From Paenibacillus terrigena DSM 21567 (GTDB lineage: Bacteria; Bacillota; Bacilli; Paenibacillales; Paenibacillaceae), in contig NZ_KB895425.1 in the NCBI RefSeq assembly GCF_000374845.1, forward strand, positions 24,640-88,639: a stretch of DNA of 64,000 nucleotides, read 5' to 3'. Position 1 is the first letter of the stretch. The number at the start of each line of letters is the position of its first letter. Position numbers and translations under genes: made by a program. Below, piece by piece: positions 16,401 through 25,528 of this stretch. Under the pieces are notes generated by a model. That model was not told the origin of the DNA, searched no databases, and was given only the letters and a program-made list of their open reading frames with translations.

Positions 16401-17696
16401 ATTTCTGTTGACAATAGCTGCGTCGTTGCCTGTCACAGCGTCCATATTGACCCACCCACTCTGTGTTGTGACGTTGTCCCAGGTAATGCCGCTCTCGTCA
16501 GGCAAGTATTGCAGCGCAAAATCTTTGGTGTTGCGAGAGATAGGTTCGCCAGCCAAGCTTGCATTATACATACTGTAACTGGCAATCGACTTCGACTCTC
16601 CTAAATCGATAATCGCCCAGTGTGGCGTTGCAAGATTTGTAGTGGAGCACCATTTCTTATTGACATCATTAGATATGCCGTCAACCAGCAGCTCCGGACC
16701 GAAGCCGGACAAGAAATCGTCAACCTTCACTGGCCGATTCTGCGCAATGTTCGGATTTCCTTGAAGAGGTGTTGTTTGCTGCGGACGCTCATAGAGTTCA
16801 AACTGTCCTATTCTAGCGCGTGGATTGGGATCGGTGTTGCTCTGCTGCAGCGGATTGGTGATGTACAGCCGGAAATGCGCGGAAGTGACCGGAGCGGTCA
16901 AGTTCGCGTCATACACATCCTTTGTGTTGTTGTCGACCACGGACACATCCGTCCACACAGCGTCCGGACCGCCCGTTTCACTGACTTGCAGGCGGAAAGC
17001 GCTCGTGTTGTTCATGCTGAAACCGCTGCGTACCGCGCCATCGTTCTTGACTACCCAGCGCTGTACGGTGATCGGCGCAGTATACTCGAGCTCCAACCAG
17101 TGGGTACTGCCGATCTTAGTCACCCAGCCATAGCCACTGGGGGAAGACTGCATATTGCCGTTTACAGCGGTGGCCGGATAGAAGGCGTCATGATATGTAC
17201 TCGCAGAGACAGCTTTGTATGTCGGGGCCAAATTCGGATTATTGTTATTCTGAACGGTTTTCTGCTGGATCGTGATGCCGCCGATGGGCAGAGGTTTGGT
17301 CAGATTGTCTCCACTATTAAACACGCCTAGGAGATTTCCCGCCGATACGAAGTCCGACTTTGAGATCAGGAACGTTTTCTGCTCTTTCGCCCCTGCTGAA
17401 GTTATACCCACATCGCCGTTGCCAAGCAGTGCCGTGTTGGGCATTTGGTCGGTATAGGCGCCAATGTAACTGTCGCCATTCCATTCACCGTAGATCTTAC
17501 CTACGATCTCACTGATACTTCCCCACTCCTCTGTACTCGCTGTTTCTGCGAATTGATTTACCGGAACGACATCTCTTAATGCTTGGGTGTCCTTGTCGTC
17601 AGCCGCCAGCGCGGATTGCAAATTCCAGACTGACGCGCTTAAACAAAGACTTAGTGTCAGCGCCAGAACCCGTCTCCGTGTTTTTGACAATTCCAT
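13419..17696 (-). CDS. Secreted GH95-like glycoside hydrolase with two F5/8C, cohesin, FIVAR and dockerin modules
   Basis: This 1425-residue protein has a signal peptide ending at about ALAA (residue 32). Two discoidin-type (F5/8C) carbohydrate-binding modules follow at roughly 145-300 and 315-465. A central catalytic region (470-1150) includes KVAPGLYGVWHTTDNPSWSS and DYHLNYNF, which match the GH95 fucosidase/galactosidase fold with its NxN pair. A cohesin-like domain (about 1165-1290), a FIVAR helical domain (1292-1365) and a type I dockerin with two calcium loops (DVNGDGRITIGD, DVNKDGTIDIVD) end the chain. It probably removes L-fucose or a related sugar from glycans outside the cell. Its own cre-like site and promoter region lie upstream. 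Confidence 0.8.
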   Translation of the reverse strand: MELSKTRRRVLALTLSLCLSASVWNLQSALAADDKDTQALRDVVPVNQFAETASTEEWGSISEIVGKIYGEWNGDSYIGAYTDQMPNTALLGNGDVGITSAGAKEQKTFLISKSDFVSAGNLLGVFNSGDNLTKPLPIGGITIQQKTVQNNNNPNLAPTYKAVSASTYHDAFYPATAVNGNMQSSPSGYGWVTKIGSTHWLELEYTAPITVQRWVVKNDGAVRSGFSMNNTSAFRLQVSETGGPDAVWTDVSVVDNNTKDVYDANLTAPVTSAHFRLYITNPLQQSNTDPNPRARIGQFELYERPQQTTPLQGNPNIAQNRPVKVDDFLSGFGPELLVDGISNDVNKKWCSTTNLATPHWAIIDLGESKSIASYSMYNASLAGEPISRNTKDFALQYLPDESGITWDNVTTQSGWVNMDAVTGNDAAIVNRNLAAPATARYVRLWVTKASAEAGKEHVLRIHELELYSKRFSNTPTYEKQDILNAQIQTKLSISGVNLSMQTWLSSSKNILVTELTSLGSEPVDLEVNTWGKADNRSFPATADKVNGNAVATRATFNNAPLNSNSWTSKAALATKVLGAESTVSVNNLKGTGSTAFTLDAGQTVQIVTAIGGGGKTYDAKNNLLATDPVSEASAQLSPINGAQDVETLRADHQSWWKNFWSASYINIPDYADVQKYYYGAQYLLGSTARSGKVAPGLYGVWHTTDNPSWSSDYHLNYNFIATFFGANSSNRSDLSLPAGEAMLSFVPEGMRRAADPNQLRRINEGYINSSPDLQNGISDAVLYPVGIGPWGTVMDDSYHSEALNAAFSSYPLIQYYHYTQDETYLNTYVYDYLKKCVNFYDAWLDKTGATYTLYAGYNEGSWAKNPAVELAALKNVLSELIAASVTLDRDADLRAHWQDLFDHLASQPTSVWNGKQVYALAEKEWKNGQWVDLANPVPGDGNIIPLDIVVPGGQLGYYSSDSALQIARNTIDVFGTRAWSQINNFPRIFNDAVRSRYPADAVLGNMTNTIKAQIQPNLRISDGVHGVEKIGATEAINSMLLMSDQGVMKVFPNWMSGKNASFARLRAPGAFVVSAAYDGASNEVQSVTIKSEAGKPLTIASPWAVGTDVFDSSGHEIKTTTGTAPNWESETTVTFNTVAGETYTLRMLIPKNMPLSTLQGPQQVYPGQIFEVKMGLSHVTQNEYQQVYAQDVTLNYDPNHMQLESVTSLKDGYQIIDQKENVPGHVRVLAASTMAQGVIPQGDILNFKFTSKSVTQATNTTVSVSGVAIANKEGNELPINGASSEVRIQISVDKSLLNALIASAQVMYSAAIEGNEDGMYAMGSKALLQSAIDTANTAASDSNITQQQVDEAKAQLQAAIQAFESRKINADVNGDGRITIGDLAIVAAAYGKQQGQAGWNVKADVNKDGTIDIVDLAIVAKAILK

Positions 17697-17894
17697 TGCA
17701 TCTCCTCCTGATTGATTAGATTTGTCTTGCGATTCAAATCAAAAAGGCGCTAAAACCGTATGTATCGATACGTTGATCCGCCTCCTTATTGCTATTGTAA
17801 AATCACCCTAGATTTACAAATAGTGAAGAAATTAACGATTCACTATAAATTCTAATCAATAAAAATTAATATATATAATAACTATCACCCTATT

Positions 17895-17908
17895 AGAAAA
17901 CGGTTTCA
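17895..17908 (-). promoter_or_regulatory. cre-like catabolite-repression site
   Basis: The minus strand reads TGAAACCGTTTTCT, which matches the CcpA consensus TGNAANCGNTNNCA at all but the last base. It lies about 200 bp upstream of the GH95-like gene, in the gap after the GH38 gene's terminator. This position suggests repression of the GH95-like gene by preferred sugars. Confidence 0.55.
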
Positions 17909-17910
17909 AA

Positions 17911-17962
17911 GAAAAATAAAAAAGCTTGAATATAGAGATAAAACATATCCCCTCATTCAAGC
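17911..17962 (-). terminator. Intrinsic terminator after the GH38-like gene
   Basis: GCTTGAAT and ATTCAAGC form an 8-bp stem across a 23-nt loop. On the minus strand TTTTTTATTTTT follows. It ends the permease-GH38 transcript before the GH95-like gene. Confidence 0.75.
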
Positions 17963-17973
17963 AAAGAACCACA

Positions 17974-20637
17974 TTATGAACTCAAAGCGTCGGCCAGCCT
18001 AATCAATAGATGCATCATTTCTTTTTCTTCAAGCGAAATATTTACACCATGCTTCTGAACAACAGGAATTTCGGATCGCAACTCCTCTAGAACATTCGTT
18101 TTGTACACAGCTTCGATCTCTCTATCGGGAAAAGCAATCTTAAAGTTCGTTTCTTGATCTCTACAGTTACTTAAACGAACAACTATGCCAGAGCCATCCT
18201 CTGATCGTTTTACATCGAATACTTGGACCCCTTCTCCGTTCATCTCGATAAACTGCCCGGATAACTCTTCTTTACAATCGATAACCGGAAACGTCAATAC
18301 CGGAGTAACGGTTTGGATAGCCCTAGCCATCGCAGTATCAGGATCGAAGGTTCGGAATGTAGATAAGACATAAGTGAATGAGGCAAACCCAGGTTGACGA
18401 GCTTGGAAGTTCGTATCCCAGTAGTTGTTCATTGGCCATGCAAGCAGCAGTGGATTCGCTTTCCTCGGTACATGCTCCTGCTCTTTACCGAAGTTGAAAT
18501 CTCCCACTTGGACAAGCGGAGCATCCGGACAACTCATAGTCACACCAAACTGGTCGTCGTAGACCGACACGCTTTTATCGACAGTAAGATAATCTCTGCA
18601 TACGCCCGGAAGTTGTTGGTCATCCAATTCCACGAGTTGTCCGGCCGTATCGTAATGGCAGCGCCATGCTTGCAAGTTCAACGGAATGGCAAAATAAGTT
18701 CCTTCAGGCGTTGTGATATCCTGTTTGTTGAAGGCGACTTTGATCTCGATATCCGCGAGATAACTATAAAAGGTAAATCTTTGCTCCAATTGTTCGACGC
18801 CGGGCGCATCCCATCTTAATATTAAGGTAGCGCTATGCGCGCTGCTCTCTACACTGCAAGATTCTAACCGTGTATAGGATTGTCTCTTGGCTTTCCAGTC
18901 ATGATTCCAGTCGGTAATGCTGTTATTCCCATTTTCAATATTTCGGGGAAAAATGGCACTGCGGTTGTTCGAATGATAGATCGGATCAACGGTTTCCTGT
19001 ACGTACTGGAATAATGTCCAAGGACTGCTTGCATCTAGGACTTCCCAATCTTGCTGTTTATCGTATAGTCTAGTGATTCGGCCAGTTAATGGGTTATAGT
19101 TGCACACATGAAATGGTGTTTCGATTGTACCTTGTCGCGTTAAAACCTTACGTTCCCAGGGCCCTTCACCAGCGGTTTCAATGATACCCGGATCCGTTAG
19201 GATCTCCTCGGACCGCGGCGCTTCTTGTAAAGTTCGAATCGGAATCTTGCGCCAACTGAAAGGAGGAAGTTGAACCGTTCCATAACTCGTTCCTGGATGA
19301 TGGGTGTCGTTGTTCATTAATACATGACGCATTCGGTCTGCGTTCAGATGTCTCCCTGCAATCGTAAAATTGGATGGAATCCGAATGTCGTGTGTTATCG
19401 GCACCGAAGAAGGATTGATGAGCAGTATCCCTTCAGGTTCTTTCGACTGCAGCGGATTGTTCGCCAGCTTCTCCAATTGCGCGTTTAATAAATATCCCGT
19501 TAAGCTATTCGCCTGATAGGCATAATGCGCCTTATGGATGTGCTGAATCTTGACATTAAGATGATCCGGCTCCGAAATTGAATTAAACGCCCCCCAGGTA
19601 TGCTCATCGTAAAGATATATTTGCTCCCATGCCTGTTTCTTGATCGATAGATAGGAGGCACCCGTCTCCGGTTGAAACGCATCCAGCATTTCGACAGCCT
19701 TCATCCCCTGCTTCGTTCGGCGATTCAGCTTGACTTCTTTGGCAGAGCTGCCGGAACCAAAGTTCCAGTAATCCGTCCAGTCCCCGGCATGCGTCGGCAA
19801 TACTGCTGCATGGGCTCGAACTTTCGCATAGAGCTGCTCCGGCGTTACGAACGAGATGGTTTGCTCGCGCTGCTCTACATTCCATGCTTTAAGAAGTCCA
19901 GCCAATTCGCGATCCGGTGGATTGTTGTCGTAAAGTGGCAAATTCGTCGCGGTCAAGTAAACAAAGTCGAACGGGTACTCCGGATTCGCTTCGATTTTAT
20001 GAAGATATTTAGCTAGCCCTTCAGCCACTATGTGTGTATCTAGTGCATTAACGTCGCAGATTTGGCTGAAAAGCGAATAATGTTCACCATTAAAGGTAAG
20101 CAATTTTCGACGGTCAGGAGTTGCCCAATGGAACGCATTTGGTCGATTAAAGGGAACGCCGCCAAAGTGAATATTGATGCCCATGATAAAAAATTCTACG
20201 CCAGCATCCAAAAGAAGTTGGCTATATGGCCACGGCTGACCGTTAATATCATGGTGAATAGCCGTCTTGATTTCGATATCGAATTGGCTGCGTAATTGGC
20301 GGACAGGATACAGCATTTTCGCCATTTCTTCAGCTGAACATAGCGGCGTCGTATGCATAAAAGAAGCGGAGATACTCATTTGTCCGTTATGCAAATAGTG
20401 CTTGAACCGGTCGACTTGACCCGCCTTCGCCGTTTCCAGCCAGCGCAGCACGGGATAGCTGGACTCGCAGGTCCATCGAAACTTGTTAACTTCCTCCCAA
20501 TCTTCTGTCATCTCGCACATGTCCAGCGCTTGATCGATATACCCTTTTTGCATTTCCAGCAATATGGGTTGTGCATGCGTATATCCGACATCCAGGTGAC
20601 TATGATGCAGCACGAGCACCTCTTTGATCTTTGACAT
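17974..20637 (-). CDS. GH38-like alpha-mannosidase family hydrolase
   Basis: The 887-residue protein lacks a signal peptide and begins with LVLHHSHLDVGYTH, the metal-binding H-x-H-x-D-x-G signature of GH38 N-termini. The candidate nucleophile region is AIHHDINGQPWPYSQ. The C-terminal half is beta-rich, as expected for the GH38 sandwich domains. Such divergent members often sit in sugar-uptake operons and act on imported oligosaccharides in the cytoplasm. It follows the permease gene by 18 nt and is presumably co-transcribed with it. The exact linkage cleaved (alpha-mannosyl or other) is inferred only from the family. Confidence 0.75.
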   Translation of the reverse strand: MSKIKEVLVLHHSHLDVGYTHAQPILLEMQKGYIDQALDMCEMTEDWEEVNKFRWTCESSYPVLRWLETAKAGQVDRFKHYLHNGQMSISASFMHTTPLCSAEEMAKMLYPVRQLRSQFDIEIKTAIHHDINGQPWPYSQLLLDAGVEFFIMGINIHFGGVPFNRPNAFHWATPDRRKLLTFNGEHYSLFSQICDVNALDTHIVAEGLAKYLHKIEANPEYPFDFVYLTATNLPLYDNNPPDRELAGLLKAWNVEQREQTISFVTPEQLYAKVRAHAAVLPTHAGDWTDYWNFGSGSSAKEVKLNRRTKQGMKAVEMLDAFQPETGASYLSIKKQAWEQIYLYDEHTWGAFNSISEPDHLNVKIQHIHKAHYAYQANSLTGYLLNAQLEKLANNPLQSKEPEGILLINPSSVPITHDIRIPSNFTIAGRHLNADRMRHVLMNNDTHHPGTSYGTVQLPPFSWRKIPIRTLQEAPRSEEILTDPGIIETAGEGPWERKVLTRQGTIETPFHVCNYNPLTGRITRLYDKQQDWEVLDASSPWTLFQYVQETVDPIYHSNNRSAIFPRNIENGNNSITDWNHDWKAKRQSYTRLESCSVESSAHSATLILRWDAPGVEQLEQRFTFYSYLADIEIKVAFNKQDITTPEGTYFAIPLNLQAWRCHYDTAGQLVELDDQQLPGVCRDYLTVDKSVSVYDDQFGVTMSCPDAPLVQVGDFNFGKEQEHVPRKANPLLLAWPMNNYWDTNFQARQPGFASFTYVLSTFRTFDPDTAMARAIQTVTPVLTFPVIDCKEELSGQFIEMNGEGVQVFDVKRSEDGSGIVVRLSNCRDQETNFKIAFPDREIEAVYKTNVLEELRSEIPVVQKHGVNISLEEKEMMHLLIRLADALSS

Positions 20638-20655
20638 CCCTTTTCTTCCTTTCTA

Positions 20656-21486
20656 TTATCCTTTTAATGAGCCTGATGTGATGCCTTCCACGAATTGTTT
20701 CTGCAGCGCGAGGTACAACACGATAATCGGCAGCGAGGCCAGAAACATCATAGAAAACATTTGCCCCCAATTAACCGAGAATTGACCGATGACGCGATAG
20801 ATGCCCGCCGTGATTGTTGTTCCTTTAATCGGTCCGATAATGATAAGCGGATTCAGAAAATCATTCCAAACCCATAAGCCGATGAAGATGATGACACTCG
20901 ATGTACACGGCCCAAGCAACGGAAAGATTATTTGCCAGAATGTTCTTAGCGGTCCTGAGCCGTCGATTGAAGCCGCTTCGTCCAGTTCACGCGGTATGGT
21001 ACGAATGAACCCGGAATACATGAAGATGCCAAAAGGAACATAGTAGCCCATGTAAAAAACGATAAGGCCAACCTTCGAACTCATTAAATGCGTTGCCATT
21101 AACACTTTAACGACTGGTATCAGAATAATCGTCGTGGGCACCATGAGTCCGAATAGAAAAAAGAGAAGCAGAAATCTCGTTTTTTTGCTATCGTTCCGTA
21201 CTATGTAATAAGCGACCATCGACGAAGAAACGATGATAACAAGCAATGAAATGGAGGTAATCACGACGCTATTCCACATGCTCGTGAACAACAGCTGATC
21301 CGGTCTGGTGATGATGCCTTTTAGATTTTCCAGAGTGAAGCGCGTCGGAAAACTGAGCGGATTGGCCATGATTTTGTCGTTTTCTTTGAATATATTAACG
21401 AGAACAAGGTATAAAGGGAGGAAAAACACCAACGTGATGCAAATCGTAAATATTTTATGAGCTCTAGACAACCATTTGGAAGACAT
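20656..21486 (-). CDS. Carbohydrate ABC transporter permease (MalG-like, CUT1)
   Basis: The 276-residue protein has six predicted membrane segments and the ABC-coupling EAA loop (ELDEAASIDGSGPLRTFWQI). Family members carry oligosaccharides across the membrane with a partner permease, a lipoprotein and an MsmX-type ATPase. No ATPase gene is present in the locus, which is usual for CUT1 systems in Firmicutes. Its ATG follows the stop codon of the partner gene directly, with GGGAGG inside the end of that gene. Confidence 0.9.
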   Translation of the reverse strand: MSSKWLSRAHKIFTICITLVFFLPLYLVLVNIFKENDKIMANPLSFPTRFTLENLKGIITRPDQLLFTSMWNSVVITSISLLVIIVSSSMVAYYIVRNDSKKTRFLLLFFLFGLMVPTTIILIPVVKVLMATHLMSSKVGLIVFYMGYYVPFGIFMYSGFIRTIPRELDEAASIDGSGPLRTFWQIIFPLLGPCTSSVIIFIGLWVWNDFLNPLIIIGPIKGTTITAGIYRVIGQFSVNWGQMFSMMFLASLPIIVLYLALQKQFVEGITSGSLKG

Positions 21487-22353
21487 TTAATATTCAACCT
21501 CCCTGCGCTTCAACAAGGTGACGACGACAACGGAAATGACGCCGATCAGAAGGAACAATACGACAGCCATGCTCGATGCATATCCCATTTGATTTTCGTT
21601 AAATCCCATGTTGATGATTTTCAATGATATGGTTTCAGTCGTCGTTCCCGGGCCACCGTTCGTTAATACGACAACCTGGTCAAAAACTTTGAAGCTCGAA
21701 ATCAACAACATAACGGTATTGATCGTAATTCCCGGTGCAAGCAGCGGAAAGGTAATATGCTTGAATTTCTGCCACTGGTTGCATCCATCTATTTTAGCGG
21801 CTTCGTACAGGTCGCTCGGAATGCTTTGCAGCGTTGCAAGGAAGACGACTGTGCAAAAACCCATGGATTGCCAAACGATAACGGCGATAATGGAGTAAAC
21901 AACTATACTCGTATTCGCAAGCCAGCTCGTTCCGTCCAGACCGATGTATCCCAACAGCTTATTAAGTACACCATCATCGGTTAGAATGATCGACCAAATA
22001 AATCCGACAATGATGGGGCTTAATACTTGAGGCGTGAAAAAGACGGTTCTGGATGCGTTATAAATCCAACCTTTGAAGTTTACCAACAAAGCAGAAAGCA
22101 GCCCTAACCCGTTTGAGACCAAAGTGACGATGATTGCAATTAAGCAAGTCACGTAGATAGCATGGCCGAACTCACCGTCTTTTGCGAGATCTTTATAGTT
22201 ATCGATCCCAATCCAATTAAAATCGGGATACAACGGATTAAAATTCGTGAAACTGTAATATACACAAAAGACGACTGGTAAGATAACGAATGCAAGATAG
22301 ATGATCAGACCATGAGATACGAAGAAAAAGAAGTTGGACCATTTGTTTTTCAG
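21487..22353 (-). CDS. Carbohydrate ABC transporter permease (MalF-like, CUT1), non-ATG start
   Basis: The last 248 residues (from TTG 22233) contain the EAA loop EAAKIDGCNQWQKFKHITFP and five membrane segments. The frame continues upstream with typical family sequence (WSNFFFFVSHGLIIYLAFV, then PVVFCVYYSFTNFNP), including the first membrane segment. No ATG, GTG or TTG occurs there before a TAG at 22359. The candidate starts are CTG at 22353 and ATT at 22356, behind AGGGG. With CTG the protein has 288 residues, the usual length. Either initiation is non-canonical or the start codon has mutated. Confidence 0.8.
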   Translation of the reverse strand: MKNKWSNFFFFVSHGLIIYLAFVILPVVFCVYYSFTNFNPLYPDFNWIGIDNYKDLAKDGEFGHAIYVTCLIAIIVTLVSNGLGLLSALLVNFKGWIYNASRTVFFTPQVLSPIIVGFIWSIILTDDGVLNKLLGYIGLDGTSWLANTSIVVYSIIAVIVWQSMGFCTVVFLATLQSIPSDLYEAAKIDGCNQWQKFKHITFPLLAPGITINTVMLLISSFKVFDQVVVLTNGGPGTTTETISLKIINMGFNENQMGYASSMAVVLFLLIGVISVVVVTLLKRREVEY

Positions 22354-22383
22354 AATCTACACCCCTTTTGACTCAAGAAATAA

Positions 22384-22410
22384 GGAGGAGAGAATGTTTT
22401 TCTCCTCTCC
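22384..22410 (-). terminator. Stem-loop between binding-protein and permease genes
   Basis: GGAGAGGAGA and TCTCCTCC arms fold across a short loop on the minus strand. No long T-run follows. Such hairpins often let the binding-protein mRNA accumulate above that of the permeases by partial termination or mRNA protection. Confidence 0.6.
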
Positions 22411-22439
22411 CTATTTCACTCGTTCTTTATTATTCGGAT

Positions 22440-23768
22440 TTACTTGGTGCGCTTGCTGACTTCATCCCATTTCGCATCCAGCGCCGCCAATTCCGAATCG
22501 ACGGATTTGCCTAGAATCATATTTTGAGCAGCTTTATTGAATTCATCAACCATTCCAGGAAGCATAGCGGCGTCGCCATTTTCCCAACCGAAAGCATTAA
22601 CCTTCGTACCTTGTTTGCTCATTTCGACGACCTTTTGGAATAAAGGTGGATATACGTAATCGACGGTTTGACCTTCCAACGGAATCAAGGCGTCCGACTT
22701 CACGGCTTCGACTACGGTAGCGGGATCCGTTACGAATTCCGTCGCGAACATTTGGGCCGCTTCAGGGTACTTGGTGGTAGCGCTGACGGAAGCTGGGCCG
22801 CCGACGGCATAAGGGGTAACAATCGATCCATCATCGGTCGGAATCGGGAATACGCCGATTTCGATGTCTGTTTGCGCATTAGCCGCAGCAACGAACCAAG
22901 ATCCCATCGGATACATTGCGCCTTTTCCTTTCAGAAACGCATCTTGCAGTTGAGAATATCCGATAGCCAAACCGTCTTCGTTGAATGCTTTGGATTCCAC
23001 CAGGCTCTTCCATTTCAGTACTGCGTTCTTAAAGAGCGGATCGGAAAATTTCACTTCACCTTTCTTTCGTTTAGCTACCCAATCCGGTACTTTACTATAG
23101 ACGTCCGTGCTGATTATGCCGTCCAATAGGAATGTTGTCGACCACGGGTCTTTAGCTCCGCCGTACAACAACGGCGTTTGACCAGATGCCTTGAGTTTAT
23201 CAACGACATCAACGAATTCCGCCCACGTTTTTGGCTCGGTCGCACCGGCTTTATCGAACATTTTTTTGTTGTAGTAAATATAAGAAATGGTTTGTGCGCC
23301 CCATGGCAGCAGATACACTTTGCCGTCAATGGCGACGGTATCCGCACCTGGTACTTGGCTCACGTATTTGTCCTCGAACGCCATAAGCGATTTGGATGCC
23401 AAAAATTCTTGCACGTTTACGGACATCAGCACGTCTGGGAATTGACCTGTCGCGAGTAATTGCTTCGCGTATTTCGTGCGGTCGACGTCGGGGGATACGA
23501 TTTTGTTCACCTTGATGTTGGGGTGTTTGTCTGTAAATCTTTTGATCGCGTCATCCCAGTACTGTGCAGTCAGGTTCGGTGTTTCAAATACAAGTACGTT
23601 CAGTTCGGCTGGTTCTTCGGATACAGGAGCTTCCGAGGTTGCTTTGGGGGAATCTGTCTGTCCCTTAGCAGAAGTATTCGATGGATCATTGGAGGAAGAC
23701 GAATTACCGCATCCGGCAAGGGCTGCCGTAAGCATTAGAGCTAAGCACAATGACATAAATCTTTTCAC
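22440..23768 (-). CDS. Extracellular sugar-binding lipoprotein of ABC transporter
   Basis: The 442-residue protein starts at GTG 23768, with GGGGGT 7 nt upstream. A lipobox LAGC gives Cys20 as the lipid anchor, followed by a serine/asparagine-rich linker. The remaining sequence (DAIKRFTDKHPNIKVNKI, LPWGAQTISYIYYNKKMFDK, GKGAMYPMGSWF) is that of CUT1 family 1 solute-binding proteins. It would capture oligosaccharides for the two permeases downstream. The longer frame from 23801 begins before the ribosome binding site and was rejected. Confidence 0.9.
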   Translation of the reverse strand: MKRFMSLCLALMLTAALAGCGNSSSSNDPSNTSAKGQTDSPKATSEAPVSEEPAELNVLVFETPNLTAQYWDDAIKRFTDKHPNIKVNKIVSPDVDRTKYAKQLLATGQFPDVLMSVNVQEFLASKSLMAFEDKYVSQVPGADTVAIDGKVYLLPWGAQTISYIYYNKKMFDKAGATEPKTWAEFVDVVDKLKASGQTPLLYGGAKDPWSTTFLLDGIISTDVYSKVPDWVAKRKKGEVKFSDPLFKNAVLKWKSLVESKAFNEDGLAIGYSQLQDAFLKGKGAMYPMGSWFVAAANAQTDIEIGVFPIPTDDGSIVTPYAVGGPASVSATTKYPEAAQMFATEFVTDPATVVEAVKSDALIPLEGQTVDYVYPPLFQKVVEMSKQGTKVNAFGWENGDAAMLPGMVDEFNKAAQNMILGKSVDSELAALDAKWDEVSKRTK

Positions 23769-23887
23769 TTTATTACCCCCTAGTATGTAATGTGACTTCA
23801 TTTACAATTATAAAAAGGAACGCCAGTGACAAAAAGTGGAGGAATTAACGTTCGACTATAATAAATAATGCTGTTACTAGGCTCTCA

Positions 23888-23922
23888 GAAAAAAATGCTT
23901 CGAGATCGACTCCCGAAGCATT
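23888..23922 (-). terminator. Intrinsic terminator after the response regulator
   Basis: AATGCTTCG and CGAAGCATT form a 9-bp stem across an 11-nt loop, followed by T8 on the minus strand. It separates the two-component operon from the binding-protein gene, which must have its own promoter. Confidence 0.85.
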
Positions 23923-23929
23923 CTGTAGC

Positions 23930-25528
23930 TTAAGACTTATTACCTTTCTTAAATTCCATTGGTGATTTGCCTGTAATTTTTTTAAATTGGCTGTAAAAAT
24001 AGTTCGGTTCGGTATACCCGACTTTCTCAGCTATATCCTTCACGCTCTCGCCGGAAATCAACAAGAGGTTTTTCGCATTTCTTATTCTGACATGATGCAA
24101 GTATTCATTGAATTGCTGCCCCAATTCGATCTTTAACCGCTTTCCGAGATAAGGAGCCGAAATATGAAATTGTTGAGATAATTCCTGCAAGGTCAATCCT
24201 TCCATATAATGAGAATCAATGAATTTTACCACTTTTTCTACGATATTCGTATTTCGGTTCATTTTCAGCCTCTGCAGCGTTTCAAGTAACGTTTGGGATA
24301 GTTGTATAAAATGCTCGTACAATTTTTCTTTGGTATCGGCTTGAAAGAGTGCATCGACAGACTTTGGAAAGTGGCTTGCATGCTCGAGAATCTCGAACTC
24401 CATCTGCCTTAATTGGCTCATGCACAATAATGCGAAGTCGATAAATACCGTACGAATGATGCTGAGATCAGGCACTTGGATTTCTTGCAGTTTCTTGCCA
24501 GTCGACTCCAATTCCTTTAGTACAGCCACATAATCATGATTTTCTATTAATAAATTCAAACGGATGAAGCCTAGCTCTTTGGAGATGGTTTCCTTTTTCT
24601 TTTCCCGATTCTGTTTGGAATAATCGATGACCGATGCGGAATCGACGAAATATCGATAGTCGTATAAGTCCATCGCGCATTGATAAGATAAATAGATATC
24701 TCTCCAAGATGTGCAGGGTTTGCCAATAAAGGCGACAACTTGAATCTTCAATACCTTTTGAATGAGCGCGATAATCTCTTCAGTTCGATTACTGATCGCG
24801 TCTTGGCTATGGTGATTTATACCGGTGAATAACAAAATAATATGACTTTGTTGATTCCCGAATACATATACTTTCTCATCAATAGCAATTGCCTCATGAG
24901 CAACGTTGCGTATGGCAAACTCACTTAATTGCCTTTCTTTCAGCAATGGGACTTTTCTCTGACGGGTAATCGTGTCCATAACAACGACTTGAAAACCGCT
25001 ATCTTCTAGATCGATGTTCAGCATTCCGCACTTCTCGTGAACGTCTCGAATCGAGTAATTGTTCATGACAATTTGATTCAGAATATTATTCTTCATGAGT
25101 AAAGTTCCCTCGAACAACTCGCGAGATTTACGATACTCTATGAGAAGGCTTTCATGAATTTGTTGAAGAGAGCGTATCAATTCCTCTTTGTTAATTGGCT
25201 TCAACAAATAATTGTCAATACCCCTGATCATAGCTTCACGGAGATAACTGAATTCGTCATATCCGCTAATGATCAAGACTCTCGTCCGATAATCGGCGTC
25301 TCTGATCCTTTTTAACAACTCTAGTCCCGTGCATACGTCCATCTGAATATCGGTGATAACGACGTCGATTTGCTTATTCGATTGCAGGAATTCCCATGCA
25401 TCTTCACCATCTTCGAACAATCCAGCTACTTCAAAACCTAAGCTTTCCCAATCAACTATGGCGTGCAAGCCTTCTCGAATAAGCGGCTCGTCATCCACAA
25501 TAATGACTTTTCTATTAATTGAACTCAT
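23930..25528 (-). CDS. AraC-type response regulator (YesN-like)
   Basis: The receiver domain spans residues 7-125, with Asp12-Asp13 for magnesium and Asp60 (VVITDIQM) as the phosphoacceptor. The C-terminal 100 residues (LTLQELSQQFHISAPYLGKR, GYTEPNYFYSQFKKITGKSP) are a double helix-turn-helix of the AraC/XylS family. In this class, phosphorylation by a YesM-type kinase activates the adjacent sugar transporter. The gene overlaps the kinase gene by 4 nt and is followed by a terminator. The middle 250 residues are the variable linker usual in this group. Confidence 0.92.
   Translation of the reverse strand: MSSINRKVIIVDDEPLIREGLHAIVDWESLGFEVAGLFEDGEDAWEFLQSNKQIDVVITDIQMDVCTGLELLKRIRDADYRTRVLIISGYDEFSYLREAMIRGIDNYLLKPINKEELIRSLQQIHESLLIEYRKSRELFEGTLLMKNNILNQIVMNNYSIRDVHEKCGMLNIDLEDSGFQVVVMDTITRQRKVPLLKERQLSEFAIRNVAHEAIAIDEKVYVFGNQQSHIILLFTGINHHSQDAISNRTEEIIALIQKVLKIQVVAFIGKPCTSWRDIYLSYQCAMDLYDYRYFVDSASVIDYSKQNREKKKETISKELGFIRLNLLIENHDYVAVLKELESTGKKLQEIQVPDLSIIRTVFIDFALLCMSQLRQMEFEILEHASHFPKSVDALFQADTKEKLYEHFIQLSQTLLETLQRLKMNRNTNIVEKVVKFIDSHYMEGLTLQELSQQFHISAPYLGKRLKIELGQQFNEYLHHVRIRNAKNLLLISGESVKDIAEKVGYTEPNYFYSQFKKITGKSPMEFKKGNKS

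Noticed and set aside
14179..17457. Many long antisense frames within the GH95-like gene
   Set aside because: They arise from GC-biased third positions of the true 1425-codon frame, have no ribosome binding sites and match no family.
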